A stretch of 64,000 bases of DNA from JALOAT01 sp041685115 (GCA_041685115.1 JAWLGK010000001.1:310001-374000); one strand, 5' to 3'. Shown: positions 42,228-51,010, counted from the stretch's first letter. The notes: generated by a model from the sequence alone, not told the origin. Numbers and translations are program-made.

Positions 42228-42611
42228 TCAAACCCAGTTCAAGGTGCAGTCCAGGTGGCGCCATACCCGGTGCATGCCGGGCAGGCCCTCCTCAAGCATG
42301 ATTTGCAGGGGAAAGCCCTTCAGCGCCTTGTTGCGATGGTAGAGCCAGAACTGCGGCATGTTCGCATTCAACGGGTAGACGCGCAGCAGGGAATTCTGGA
42401 TGCCAAGGACGTGGCGTGCACGCTCGATGATGTCTTCCTCGTCCGGCAATGGTGTGCCATGACGGAAATGCGACAGCGATCGCATGCCTTCGTTACTGGC
42501 GAGGCCCAGCAGGTTTTTCTGCTCGTCGGTCTCGAGGCGCCAATCCTCGAAGATGTTCATCACCAGTTGCGCGAGACGGCCACGCTCCTCTTCGTTCAAG
42601 TCCACTGCCAT
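42228..42611 (-). CDS. Xre/MbcA/ParS-type antitoxin-like protein, orphan
   Basis: The product has 127 residues from ATG 42611. The C-terminal half (ARHVLGIQNSLLRVYPLN through PLQIMLEEGLPGMHRVWRHLD) matches the toxin-binding domain of Xre/MbcA/ParS antitoxins, and the N-terminal helices (LNEEERGRLAQLVMNIFEDW) a reduced helix-turn-helix. Such proteins normally precede a RES-domain toxin; none is present here: the neighbours are a SPOR-domain gene (convergent) and a thioredoxin-like gene (divergent). It may be a stand-alone regulator. Confidence 0.7.
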   Translation of the reverse strand: MAVDLNEEERGRLAQLVMNIFEDWRLETDEQKNLLGLASNEGMRSLSHFRHGTPLPDEEDIIERARHVLGIQNSLLRVYPLNANMPQFWLYHRNKALKGFPLQIMLEEGLPGMHRVWRHLDCTLNWV

Positions 42612-42875
42612 CACGCGCACCTCGCTTTCGTTTCGGCAATTATCGCGATGGTCGGTAAGTTCGTCAAAAAACACTGGAATTTCCACACTTTGTGCGCGGG
42701 TTGCTGGATGGGTGTCGGCGGGCGCTGAATGCACTTACAAGAGTGGAACACTACACTCGTGTCAGGGCGACTGAGCCCTTACCGAAAACGTCATGCACGG
42801 TGCAATCGGTCGCCCCGCGTTGACCGGCCCTGGCCCCTCCTGAATAATCCCCGGACCTTTCCCGCGATCAAACCA

Positions 42876-43220
42876 ATGGCCACCAGCCTGGAAACCCTCG
42901 CCGAGTTCGACGCCTTCGTGCGCGAGCATCTCGCCGCGGCCGTCTATTTTGGTGGGGCGCATTGTGGGGTTTGTCAGACGCTTTGGCCCAAGCTCGAGGC
43001 AAGGCTTGCCGCGGCATTTCCACAACTGGCGCTGGCGCACGTCGAGGTCGGCCAGGCACCGGCACTTGCCGCGTCATGCAACGTATTCACCGTACCGGTG
43101 ATCGCCGTGCATTTCGAAGGCCGGGAGTGGCTGCGCAGGGCAGGCGCCTTCGCCGTGGCTGAGCTGGAGAGCGACATCGCGCGCCCTTACGCCATGCTAT
43201 TTGGCGAGGCCAACGCGTGA
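42876..43220 (+). CDS. Thioredoxin-family protein with CGVC active site
   Basis: A protein of 114 residues from ATG 42876. The redox motif is AHCGVCQTLWPKL (Cys30, Cys33), followed by the cis-Pro region FTVPVIAVHFEGREW. No signal peptide, so cytoplasmic. CGVC instead of CGPC suggests a less reducing thioredoxin or a specialised partner. GTGA overlap with the L,D-transpeptidase gene, so the pair is co-translated; a functional tie to envelope work is not obvious. Confidence 0.8.
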   Translation: MATSLETLAEFDAFVREHLAAAVYFGGAHCGVCQTLWPKLEARLAAAFPQLALAHVEVGQAPALAASCNVFTVPVIAVHFEGREWLRRAGAFAVAELESDIARPYAMLFGEANA

Positions 43221-44863
43221 GGCCGCTGGCCGCACGGTGGTTTCTTGTAACGCTGCTTTGCTGCGGCAGCGCCCTGGCGGAAATGCGCTGGCCCGTGGAT
43301 CCACGTACCGTCGGCGAGATCAGCGATGTGCTGCGCCTGGTGGTGGCCGTCGCCCCGTCGGCGGGCGTCGACGGCGAGGACATCCACAGCGGCCAGGCAC
43401 TGCAGCATTTCTACCGTACACGCGACTACGCACCGGCGTGGATAGATGCCTCGGGCGTCGCGCTGCAGACCACCGATGTCCTCGAGCGCCTGCGGCGAGC
43501 CTGGATTGAAGGTCTCGATCCGGCGCGCTATCACGTCGCGGCTATCGAGACCCTCATACAGCACGCCAGCGACGTGGAGCAGTTGGCGCAACTGGATCTG
43601 CTGTTGTCCGACGCCTTTCTGAGTTATGCGCGCGATGTGCGTGAGGGCCGTGTACGTCCGGCCCACGTGGACCCGACCTGGCGGATCACGGCGGAGTCCT
43701 TCGACTATGCGGCGGCCCTGGAAACCGCACTGGCCGAACAGACCGCCGCCGCCACTCTCGACGCCATGCCGCCGCCGCACGAGGGCTACCGTCGGCTGCG
43801 CGTGGCGCTTGCGCGCTACAACGCCGTGGAGCGGCGGGGGGGCTGGCCGGTGCTTCCGCGAGGCAAACAATCCCTCCGGAAAGATATGCGCGACAAACGC
43901 GTGCCGCTCCTGCGCACGCGCCTGGTCATGGCCGGCATGATGCGTGACGAGCCCGTGCGCGACGAACTGCTGTTCGATGAAGCACTCGACAAGGTGGTGC
44001 GGCATTTCCAGCAACTGCACGGACTCGAACCCGACGGTGTAGTAGGCGAGGGCACGCGCACCGCCCTGAACGTGCCGGTTCAAGAACGGATCCGCGGCAT
44101 CGTGCTGAACATGGAGCGCTGGCGGTGGCTGCCGCGCACGTTGCCGGCACGCTATGCGGCAGTGAACATGGCGGGGTTCGAGCTGGCGCTCTACGATGCC
44201 GGGCTGCCCATCCGTGAAATGCGCGTGATCATCGGACGGGATCAGCGGCAGACGCCGGCCCTCGCAACGCGCATCACCTCGATGGTGCTGAACCCCTATT
44301 GGTACGTACCGGAAACGGTGCTTCGTGAAGACCTCCTCCCCAGACTCGCGCGTAACCCGGCGCTCCTGACCGACCTGCGGCTGAAGGTGTTCAGCGACCT
44401 GCGTGGGCAGGGCACGGAGGTGAATCCTGCAAAGCTCGACTGGGCACGTTATGAGGCGAAGCCGTTCCCCTACACGCTGCGCCAGGATCCGGGGCCGGGT
44501 AATGCGTTGGGCCGCTACAAGTTCATCCTTGCCGACAGCCCCGCCATCTACCTGCACGACACCCCACACCCGGGCCAATTCCATGCGCGCAGCCTGGCGC
44601 TGAGTTCCGGCTGTATCCGCGTCGAGGAGCCTTCCGAGCTGGCGGCCTTCCTGTTGGGGCCACATTGGGACGCGGAGAAATTTACCGCGGGCCTCGCCTC
44701 AGGGCGGCCGCAGCAAATCGAACTGCCTGAGCCGGTGCCCGTTTTCCTGCTCTATTTCACCACCTGGGTCAACGAACTCAACGAACTGCACATCCGTAAC
44801 GACATCTACGGCCGCGACACCCGCTTGTACGAATTGCTGTCGCACCGGAGTGATATCCCTTGA
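43217..44863 (+). CDS. L,D-transpeptidase (YcbB/LdtD-like)
   Basis: The product has 548 residues from GTG 43217. Signal peptide (LVTLLCCGSALA), an N-terminal domain with VHSGQALQHFYRTRDYAP-like sequence, a peptidoglycan-binding domain (about 255-290, VRHFQQLHGLEPDGVVGEGTR), and the YkuD catalytic domain (about 310-500) with RSLALSSGCIRVEEP, nucleophile Cys466, and the conserved His before it (PHPGQFHARS). It forms 3-3 cross-links in peptidoglycan. Typical length and domain order of the YcbB/LdtD group. Confidence 0.92.
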   Translation: MRPLAARWFLVTLLCCGSALAEMRWPVDPRTVGEISDVLRLVVAVAPSAGVDGEDIHSGQALQHFYRTRDYAPAWIDASGVALQTTDVLERLRRAWIEGLDPARYHVAAIETLIQHASDVEQLAQLDLLLSDAFLSYARDVREGRVRPAHVDPTWRITAESFDYAAALETALAEQTAAATLDAMPPPHEGYRRLRVALARYNAVERRGGWPVLPRGKQSLRKDMRDKRVPLLRTRLVMAGMMRDEPVRDELLFDEALDKVVRHFQQLHGLEPDGVVGEGTRTALNVPVQERIRGIVLNMERWRWLPRTLPARYAAVNMAGFELALYDAGLPIREMRVIIGRDQRQTPALATRITSMVLNPYWYVPETVLREDLLPRLARNPALLTDLRLKVFSDLRGQGTEVNPAKLDWARYEAKPFPYTLRQDPGPGNALGRYKFILADSPAIYLHDTPHPGQFHARSLALSSGCIRVEEPSELAAFLLGPHWDAEKFTAGLASGRPQQIELPEPVPVFLLYFTTWVNELNELHIRNDIYGRDTRLYELLSHRSDIP

Positions 44864-44980
44864 GCCGGGGAGAAAATGTCGTCACCCGCCGGCGTGTGAA
44901 TCAGAAAAATCCTACAGACAACACTGCTCCAGGTAGGGAAAATCACGCTCGAGGATAACCAATAAAGCCAAGGACGGCTC

Positions 44981-45166
44981 ATGTTCCCGCCGCTTACCGA
45001 ACCCGAGATCCTGAGCGATATCGACCACTACGAATCGCAGCTTGCCAAGGTGCCGCCGGGCAGTACGGATTCGGACGACCTCATCGCCCGTCAAATCTTC
45101 GAGACCCTGCTCGCGCATCGCCACGAGGCGCTGCGTCGCCTGCGCGACAACACCGGAACATCCTAA
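44981..45166 (+). CDS. Small hypothetical protein, 61 residues
   Basis: ATG 44981 is preceded by AAGGACGGCTC. The product (FPPLTEPEILSDIDHYESQL at the start) is helical and charged, no Cys, no membrane segment. Similar small proteins appear in gammaproteobacteria but I cannot name the family. Lies in a run with another small gene at 45334. Confidence 0.5.
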   Translation: MFPPLTEPEILSDIDHYESQLAKVPPGSTDSDDLIARQIFETLLAHRHEALRRLRDNTGTS

Positions 45167-45333
45167 GCGGACGGCGCCTCGTCCTCCATCCCACCTGAAT
45201 CCACCCCCGTTACACCCGGCGAGTCGCCGCGGCATGGTGTCATCGCGCCTGGGTGATCCGAAACTGCGTAATCTGAAACAGCGCGGGACAGGTCGTCTAT
45301 TTTTCCAAGGTCAGCCATAGGGAAGGACATGGG

Positions 45334-45537
45334 ATGAATACGACCTACTACCAGATGATGGACACCATGGAGAAGGCCGGCGTCGACTGGCAGTACATCG
45401 ATGGCTGGGCCTGCGGCTATCTGCACAATCCGCCCCGCGGTGAGCAGCACGTCACGGAAGGCTATGAGGCCGGCTATGAAGACGGCCGGAACGGCAAAAT
45501 GGACGGCTTTACCGACTGGCTGAGAAAGGCCGGGTGA
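45334..45537 (+). CDS. Small hypothetical protein, 67 residues, with GYxxGYxxGRxGK motif
   Basis: ATG 45334 follows AGGGAAGGACATGGG. The C-terminal half contains EGYEAGYEDGRNGKMDGF, a short glycine-tyrosine motif recalling ribosome-modulation-factor-like sequences, but the rest (TMEKAGVDWQYIDGWACGYL) does not match RMF. No signal peptide. Followed by a hairpin and an intrinsic terminator. Confidence 0.55.
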   Translation: MNTTYYQMMDTMEKAGVDWQYIDGWACGYLHNPPRGEQHVTEGYEAGYEDGRNGKMDGFTDWLRKAG

Positions 45538-45599
45538 TTCTCCGTGCCATGTGCTTGACGCACAGAATGCGCTCGCCGACACTGCACCCGTGAGCCGTA

Positions 45600-45634
45600 C
45601 CCGCGGTGCCTGCACCGCGTGCCGGCACCGCGGG
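45600..45634. repeat. GC-rich inverted repeat
   Basis: CCCGCGGTGCC (45600-45610) and GGCACCGCGGG (45624-45634) are perfect complements with a 13-base loop, shortly before the terminator at 45653. Confidence 0.55.
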
Positions 45635-45652
45635 TCATCCGCGGAGTAAGCC

Positions 45653-45681
45653 AAGGCCGCAGTCTTTCTGCGGCCTTTTTC
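45653..45681 (+). terminator. Intrinsic terminator after the 45334 gene
   Basis: AAGGCCGCAG (45653-45662) pairs with CTGCGGCCTT (45668-45677) around TCTTT, followed by TTTTC. Ends the transcript of the small genes before the EamA gene. Confidence 0.8.
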
Positions 45682-45721
45682 TTGTGCGCCCGGCCGGGCG
45701 CGCTCACCTGGAGCTGCGAGC

Positions 45722-46675
45722 ATGTCGGTGCCTACCGCCTACCTGGGCGTGATCCTCATCTGGGCGACCACCCCGCTGGCCATCAAGTGGAGTGCGGAGA
45801 CAGGTTTTTTGTTCGGTGTCACCGCACGCATGGTTATTGGCGCCGTGCTTTGCTTCGGGCTCATCGCCCTGTTACGCGTACCTTTTCCCTGGCACCGGAG
45901 TGCACGCCAGGCCTATTTGGCCGCAACGCTGGGCGTGTTCGGCGCTATGCTGTGCACCTATTGGGGGGCGCAGTACATCCCGTCAGGGTTCATCTCCGTA
46001 CTGTTCGGTATCACGCCGTTTGCCACCGGCCTCATGGCCGCGCTGTGGCTCGGTGAACGCTTTTTCTCGGTCGTGCGGCTCCTCGGTCTGGTCCTCGGGC
46101 TGATCGGCTTGTCGCTGGTATTCGGTGCCGGCATTCACCTGGAAGGTCAGGCGTGGCTCGGCATCGTGGCGGTGCTGCTTGCCGCCCTGCTGCATTCGGC
46201 CAGCATCGTGTGGGTCAAGCGCTCCAGCGCACAGTTGCATCCGGTGGCGTTGAATGCCGGCGCCTTGTCCATCGCCGTGCCTCTCTATCTGACGGCTTGG
46301 TATCTCTTCGACGGGCAGGTCCCCCGTGCGGTGGAGCCACGTTCGTTCTTGGCCATCGTCTATCTCGGCGTATTCGGCACCGCGCTCGGCTTCGTGCTGT
46401 ATTTCTATGTGCTGCGTCACCTGCCAGCCGGGGTGATTGCCTTGATCACGTTAGTCTCGCCGGTGCTCGCCCTTTTCGTAGGGCATTGGTTCAACGGCGA
46501 GGCGCTGGATGCCATGGTGTGGGGGGGCACGTCGTTCATCATCATGGGCCTGGTGTGCTATCAGTTTGGCGGCCGCGTGCTGCGCATGCGGACCTGGCGG
46601 GGGATTGCCGCGGCAATCGCTGCGCACATGCATGGCGTTGGCAGGCGGGGCGCCGCGGCGCGTGCCCGCGAGTGA
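45722..46675 (+). CDS. EamA/DMT-family transporter
   Basis: A protein of 317 residues with about ten hydrophobic helices in two EamA repeats. Diagnostic segments are LIWATTPLAIKWSAETGFLF near the N-terminus, GAQYIPSGFISVLFGITPFATGL at the end of repeat 1, and LRHLPAGVIALITLVSPVLAL in repeat 2. DMT transporters export metabolites or amino acids; the substrate is not predictable. The C-terminus is basic (cytoplasmic). Convergent with the RMD1-family gene, 5 bases apart. Confidence 0.9.
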   Translation: MSVPTAYLGVILIWATTPLAIKWSAETGFLFGVTARMVIGAVLCFGLIALLRVPFPWHRSARQAYLAATLGVFGAMLCTYWGAQYIPSGFISVLFGITPFATGLMAALWLGERFFSVVRLLGLVLGLIGLSLVFGAGIHLEGQAWLGIVAVLLAALLHSASIVWVKRSSAQLHPVALNAGALSIAVPLYLTAWYLFDGQVPRAVEPRSFLAIVYLGVFGTALGFVLYFYVLRHLPAGVIALITLVSPVLALFVGHWFNGEALDAMVWGGTSFIIMGLVCYQFGGRVLRMRTWRGIAAAIAAHMHGVGRRGAAARARE

Positions 46676-46680
46676 CGGTG

Positions 46681-47439
46681 TCAGCCGATGAAACGCTCAT
46701 AGCTGGTGAGTAGGATCTCCAGCACGATGAGCAGCACGATATACCACTCCACGCGCAGGCTGCGTTTGTTCTGCAATAGATCAAGGAAGGTTTCGGCAGT
46801 GCGTGCAATAAGCGAGAGCTTCGCGTCGAGTGCCGCCTGCCGATCACCGAGCTCGTACTCGTGGCTGAGCCGGTAATAGAGGCGCTCCAGCTCCGGATGC
46901 TCCCACAGCAGCTCGGGTTTTTCGAGAACGGCGACCCGCCCGACCGTGCGATGCTGGGTGAGGAGTGCGCCGCCGATGTAGTTGACCAACGCCTTGGCCT
47001 CCTGCCGTGAGGTGCCTTTCCTGCGCAGGCGTTCGGCCAGTGGCTCGATGCGGTCGAATACGCGCGCGACATCGGTTTCGCAATACGACAGCACGGTGCT
47101 CTTGGCGAGCACGTCGGCGACTACCTGCAAGCGTTCGAGTGAAAATGCCGTCACGGTGACGAGGCCATCGTCCACGCCCTCCCGCTCGCCGGGGCGGGCG
47201 CGGAGCTCCGTATCCTCGCTTTCAGGGCTATCGAACGGGGAACTGATCCAGGGCCTCAGTGTGGCGAGGAAATGTGCCCCCTCCGTTTCGGATACCCCGA
47301 ACATCACCACGGTCCCGTAGCGGGACAACACGCCATAGCCTTCGCCGACGCGCACCACCAGCGGTGTACGCGCCAGCGCACCGGCATCGAAGCTGCGCAA
47401 GTCCAGGCGTTCGCCGAGAAACAGGGCACGTGCAGTCAT
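46681..47439 (-). CDS. RMD1/YagE-family (DUF155) membrane-anchored protein
   Basis: The product has 252 residues from ATG 47439, where family homology begins (MTARALFLGERLDLRSF). The core has LVVRVGEGYGVLSRYGTVVMFGV, RKGTSRQEAKALVNYIGG, LLTQHRTVGRVAVLEKPELLWEHPELERLY and a single C-terminal transmembrane helix (WYIVLLIVLEILLTSY), all typical of DUF155 proteins, yeast Rmd1 included. Function unknown in bacteria. A longer frame to 47523 exists but would overlap the divergent CBS gene's start. Confidence 0.82.
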   Translation of the reverse strand: MTARALFLGERLDLRSFDAGALARTPLVVRVGEGYGVLSRYGTVVMFGVSETEGAHFLATLRPWISSPFDSPESEDTELRARPGEREGVDDGLVTVTAFSLERLQVVADVLAKSTVLSYCETDVARVFDRIEPLAERLRRKGTSRQEAKALVNYIGGALLTQHRTVGRVAVLEKPELLWEHPELERLYYRLSHEYELGDRQAALDAKLSLIARTAETFLDLLQNKRSLRVEWYIVLLIVLEILLTSYERFIG

Positions 47440-47521
47440 GGGGCCGAGCCGTGACTGCTCGCATATAGTTTCCTCCAGGGCGGCATCCGGGCCGCTGATC
47501 AGAGGCAAGGAGGGGACGCTC

Positions 47522-47971
47522 ATGTCCGTAGGTCAGTTCTGCAACCGAGAAGTCATCGTCGCCCGGCGCAAGGATCCAGTACCTGAACTGGCGCGGCTCA
47601 TGCGTCAGTACCACGTGGGCGACCTGGTCGTGGTGGAAAGCATAGACGCGCCGGTGCCGGTCGGCCTGGTGACCGATCGCGACCTCGTCGTGGAGGTCAT
47701 GGCGCAGGAGGTGGAACCTGCCGCCGTGACGGCAGGCGACGTCATGAGCGTCGACCTGCTAGTGGCGCGGGAAAGCGATGGCCTGTGGGAGACTCTCAAG
47801 CGCATGCGCGCCCGTGCAGTACGGCGCGTGCCCGTGGTGGATGATCAACATGGCCGCCTGGTCGGCATCATCGCTGTGGACGATGTGCTCGAACTGCTGA
47901 CCGATGAGCTCTCGGCATTGGCGCGAATCCCGTTTCGCGGGCGGGATCTGGAGCAGGAAACCCGCAAATAA
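47522..47971 (+). CDS. Two-CBS-domain protein
   Basis: A protein of 149 residues from ATG 47522, preceded by AAGGAGGGGACGCTC. Two CBS motifs: ARLMRQYHVGDLVVVE...VGLVTDRDLVVEV and LKRMRARAVRRVPVVDD...LVGIIAVDDVLELL. Stand-alone CBS pairs bind adenine nucleotides and regulate partner proteins or report energy charge. Divergent from the RMD1-family gene. Confidence 0.9.
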   Translation: MSVGQFCNREVIVARRKDPVPELARLMRQYHVGDLVVVESIDAPVPVGLVTDRDLVVEVMAQEVEPAAVTAGDVMSVDLLVARESDGLWETLKRMRARAVRRVPVVDDQHGRLVGIIAVDDVLELLTDELSALARIPFRGRDLEQETRK

Positions 47972-47989
47972 TCGCCACACCCAAAAAGT

Positions 47990-48011
47990 AAGGGGGCCGT
48001 GCGGCCCCCTT
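47990..48011. terminator. Bidirectional terminator between convergent genes
   Basis: AAGGGGGCCG (47990-47999) pairs with CGGCCCCCTT (48002-48011). On the minus strand a T-rich stretch (ACTTTTTGG) follows; on the plus strand it ends the CBS transcript. Confidence 0.75.
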
Positions 48012-48029
48012 GGAGTCGGTCCAGAGATG

Positions 48030-48587
48030 CTACATGGGCTGGCTGATGGTGAACGCGCCGCGGATGTCCCCGACATTGAACCCACGTGCCTGGTCGGCCG
48101 GATAATAGGCGTCAAGCTTGGTCTTGACCGGTTCCGCCAGTTCGGCGCCGTGGCACTTGAGGCAGACCTCCGCCGTCGGGATGGCCTTCATGAACCGGAA
48201 CACGCGCTGGCCATCCTGTTCGACGATCTCGGCATGGGCGAGGTTTTCCACGGCCTCTCCCTTGGCCTTGCGTGCCTCGAACTCGTTCAGCACGGCGGTT
48301 TCCCAGGCGTCGGGTGCATTGTCCGCGCTACGCACCTTGAGGGCGGTACGGGCGATGCGCCAACCCGTCTTTTTGGAGTGCTGTGCGGCGATGCCGGGGG
48401 CCAATTGGTTGCAGACCTCGATGGCCTGCAACGGACCGCCCTCTGCCATGGCGCGCTTCAGTTCGGCCTGCAGGGCACCGGCGAATTCCTTGATGACGGC
48501 AGCGCTCGATTGCTTGCGATCCTGAATTTCGTCAGCAACGGTCGCGAACGGGATGCATACGGCGATGAACGCGAGGATTTTTCTCAT
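48030..48587 (-). CDS. Tll0287-like (DUF3365) c-type haem protein
   Basis: The product has 185 residues with a signal peptide (ILAFIAVCIPFATVA). A helical region with PLQAIEVCNQLAPGIAAQHS leads to the PAS-like half with WRIARTALKVRSADNAPDAW, FRFMKAIPTAEVCLKCHG carrying the haem motif CLKCH (142-146), and the C-terminal AYYPADQARGFNVGDIRGAF. This is the DUF3365/Tll0287-like pattern; such proteins may be redox sensors. Periplasmic. Own promoter region upstream to 48792. Confidence 0.88.
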   Translation of the reverse strand: MRKILAFIAVCIPFATVADEIQDRKQSSAAVIKEFAGALQAELKRAMAEGGPLQAIEVCNQLAPGIAAQHSKKTGWRIARTALKVRSADNAPDAWETAVLNEFEARKAKGEAVENLAHAEIVEQDGQRVFRFMKAIPTAEVCLKCHGAELAEPVKTKLDAYYPADQARGFNVGDIRGAFTISQPM

Positions 48588-48792
48588 GGTGGTGGTTTCC
48601 TTCTGTTGTTTCTGGTGCGAAAGCGGGCAGCCTAGGTGGCGGTCTGCCGCGCGTCTGTAACTTTAGTCACCGGCCCTGGGACTGTAGCCAGGACCGCTAA
48701 AAAAATGATTGCCGCGCCCCATGTGGCAGATGCTTCATTGGTGGCTTGCCGGTATGATTTGCGCCGTTTGTTCTCTTAGCCATAGGTGAAAC

Positions 48793-49344
48793 ATGACAAG
48801 TACGCGCCGATCTGCGGCAGCTGTGCTGCTCACACTTGCGAGCGGCAGCGCCCTTGCAGACTCCCTGGATATCAATCTGCACGATGAAGCCATGCGTGCC
48901 ACCTTCGCCCATACCGTCAATCCGGGCACCGAGTGGGACGTGGGCCATCTGTTCAACGATGACAACGACTCCATCACGCATGTTGGCATGCACGTCTCCG
49001 GCGAGAACTGGAGCCGCGCAGGCATTTTCGATATTGGCCTGGGTGGCCGCGCCCTGTGGGTTCGCAGCGATGCGGATGACGAAGGGGCGATCGCCCTTGG
49101 CGTACGCGTGCGCTTTTCGCCGGTTCACCGCCTGGGGATCGGTGGTGAGATCTATCACGCGCCGGACATCATTGCCTTCGGAGATGCCGAGAGTTACACC
49201 GAGGCCAGCCTGCGGCTCGACTACCAGGTACTACCCAAGGCGCTGGTGTACGTGGGCTATCGCAACATCGAGATGGATTTCGAAGGCCTGCGGGATGTGG
49301 AACTGGAAGACGACTTCCACGTGGGTATGAAGCTGCTCTGGTGA
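48793..49344 (+). CDS. YfaZ-family outer-membrane protein
   Basis: A protein of 183 residues with signal peptide (AAVLLTLASGSALA), then SLDINLHDEAMRATFAHTV, VGHLFNDDNDSITHVGMHV and DDEGAIALGVRVRFSPVHRLGIGGE, and a barrel ending in FHVGMKLLW. Matches the YfaZ family of small outer-membrane barrels. Function unknown. A bidirectional terminator follows. Confidence 0.85.
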   Translation: MTSTRRSAAAVLLTLASGSALADSLDINLHDEAMRATFAHTVNPGTEWDVGHLFNDDNDSITHVGMHVSGENWSRAGIFDIGLGGRALWVRSDADDEGAIALGVRVRFSPVHRLGIGGEIYHAPDIIAFGDAESYTEASLRLDYQVLPKALVYVGYRNIEMDFEGLRDVELEDDFHVGMKLLW

Positions 49345-49355
49345 ACAGGTGCGAG

Positions 49356-49393
49356 AAAAAAAGGCCGGGGCGCAAGCCTCCGGCCTTTTTTTT
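49356..49393. terminator. Strong bidirectional intrinsic terminator
   Basis: AAAAAAAGGCCGG (49356-49368) pairs with CCGGCCTTTTTTT (49380-49392), giving T-runs on both strands. It serves the convergent YfaZ-family and HU genes. Confidence 0.9.
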
Positions 49394-49408
49394 GAGCGAT
49401 CGGCGCGA

Positions 49409-49843
49409 CTACTTGCTGGCGCTGTCCTTGAGACTCTTGAGGGCGCTGACCTTTACCACCTCACGGGCGGGCTTCGCCTTCACGGTGATTTCCTCGCCGG
49501 TGAACGGGGAGATCATCTTACGCGCCTTGGTGGCAGGCTTGCGCACGCGGCGGATCTTCACACCCACTTCGGGCACGCTGAACTCACCCGAACCCCTCTT
49601 CTTCATGTGACGCTGTACGAGATTGCCGAGGACGGCGAACACGGCGCTCACGTCCTTGCGGGCCATGCCGGTCTCTTCCGCGATGACGGAGAGGATCTGG
49701 CTCTTGGTCTGCTTCTCGGTGATCGGGGTGGTCTTGGGGGCAACCGGGGCGGCCTTCTTCACGGCCTGCTTGGCGGCGGTTTTCTTGGCGGCTGCAGCGG
49801 GTTTCTTGGCGGCAGGCTTTTTCGCGGTCTTCTTAACGGCCAT
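49409..49843 (-). CDS. HU-type DNA-binding protein with histone-H1-like tail
   Basis: The product has 144 residues. Residues 1-40 are Lys/Ala/Pro-rich repeats (KKPAAKKPAAAAKKTAAK) like eukaryotic histone H1 tails; residues 45-140 are an HU/IHF fold with KSQILSVIAEETGMARKDVSAVF, FSVPEVGVKIRRVRKPATKA and KMISPFTGEEITVKAKPAREVVKV. The GEFSVPEVGVK-type arm differs from canonical HU (GFGTF), as in the divergent HU group seen with such tails. Compacts or bridges DNA by inference. Confidence 0.85.
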   Translation of the reverse strand: MAVKKTAKKPAAKKPAAAAKKTAAKQAVKKAAPVAPKTTPITEKQTKSQILSVIAEETGMARKDVSAVFAVLGNLVQRHMKKRGSGEFSVPEVGVKIRRVRKPATKARKMISPFTGEEITVKAKPAREVVKVSALKSLKDSASK

Positions 49844-50040
49844 CGATGTTTCTCCCTATGTTTTTTCGATTCGCGCAGCACGACGTGGCGCGTCGGCGGC
49901 TAGATTGTGAAGACAGTTTTGCCAAAAGACAAGCATCGATCCAGGCCCCAAAGGGCGTTTTTTTCAGTAAAAATGCGCGATGTCGCCCCCCGTCCGGACG
50001 CGCCGGCACGGTGGGGTGGGAACAGATCGGGGGAACGGAC

Positions 50041-50445
50041 ATGATTGAGGTGGTGACCATAGAAGTGGCCGGGCAGGGCCTGCACCAGGTGACGGACAAA
50101 GTGCGGCACGTGATCCGGGCCGCCGCGCTGCGCGAGGGGCTTTGTACCGTGTTCATACGCCATACTTCCGCGAGCCTGCTCATCCAGGAAAACGCCGACC
50201 CGTCGGCGCGGCGTGACCTGGAACGCTGGCTCAATCGCTTGGTGCCGGAAAACGATGCGCTGTACACGCATACCCTCGAAGGGCCGGACGACATGCCATC
50301 GCACATCAAGGCGGCCCTGACGGCGGTGAGCCTGGCCATTCCGGTGCTGGACGGGGATCTCGTGCTGGGTACCTGGCAGGGCATCTACCTGTGGGAGCAC
50401 CGGCGCCATGCCGGGGAACGGCAGCTGGTGGTTCACGTGGCTTGA
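50041..50445 (+). CDS. yjbQ: YjbQ-family protein (secondary thiamine-phosphate synthase type)
   Basis: A protein of 134 residues from ATG 50041. Family motifs: FIRHTSASLLIQENADPSARRDLE, DDMPSHIKAALTAVSLAIPV and LVLGTWQGIYLWEHRR. The DPS...HIK and GTWQGIYLWEHR segments are invariant. YjbQ can replace ThiE weakly in Salmonella; its real substrate is uncertain. Monocistronic, cytoplasmic. Confidence 0.92.
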   Translation: MIEVVTIEVAGQGLHQVTDKVRHVIRAAALREGLCTVFIRHTSASLLIQENADPSARRDLERWLNRLVPENDALYTHTLEGPDDMPSHIKAALTAVSLAIPVLDGDLVLGTWQGIYLWEHRRHAGERQLVVHVA

Positions 50446-50488
50446 GCTGACCCGGATCCCGCTGTTCATCCGGGCCACGCATCATGGA

Positions 50489-50914
50489 CTAGTGCACGGC
50501 GCCGCGTGCCGCGGGTGGAGAGGCCAGACCGGCAGGGGCGGGCGAGGCGTGGCGCATCACCATACGCCAGCCATCCGTCGCGTGCCGGTACACGTTGGTG
50601 GCGAGGATCTGCAGTGGTTCGGTCTTACCATCGGGGAACAAAATGTTTTCCAGCAACAGGTGCACGGTGAGTCCGTCGTGTACGAAGGCTCGGCGATCGC
50701 TCAGGTGAAAGGCGAGCCGCTCCGCCTCGGCGAACATGTCACGCCAGCCCCGATGCACATCGTCGCCGCGCAGGCGTTCACCGAGCGGATGGACGCATTC
50801 GATATCTTCGCTCGCAGCCCAGACCGCACGCATGGCATCGGCATCAGCGCGCTCGAAAGCGGCATAAAACGCCTGCTCTGCGTCGAGCGGCGTGGGATAG
50901 CCTGTGTTTTTCAT
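50489..50914 (-). CDS. SnoaL/NTF2-like (DUF4440-type) protein
   Basis: The product has 141 residues with the cone-shaped NTF2 pattern: AEQAFYAAFERADADAMRAVWA, IECVHPLGERLRGDDVHRGWRDMF, LLENILFPDGKTEPLQILATNVYRHATDGWRMVMRHASP. Such domains bind small hydrophobic ligands or act as isomerases. No signal peptide. Divergent from the AEC transporter gene. Confidence 0.82.
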   Translation of the reverse strand: MKNTGYPTPLDAEQAFYAAFERADADAMRAVWAASEDIECVHPLGERLRGDDVHRGWRDMFAEAERLAFHLSDRRAFVHDGLTVHLLLENILFPDGKTEPLQILATNVYRHATDGWRMVMRHASPAPAGLASPPAARGAVH

Positions 50915-51010
50915 GTTTTCTCCGGCTTCCAGGGGGCGCCGCGATAATGATATATGGTATTTCCGCCGCTGCTGATGCGGCGGTCCGTTTCATTTCCCCG
51001 GGTAATCTCC

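Noticed and set aside
42228..43220. Toxin-antitoxin pair
   Set aside because: The divergent neighbour has a thioredoxin CGVC site and is coupled to the L,D-transpeptidase gene, so it is not a toxin.
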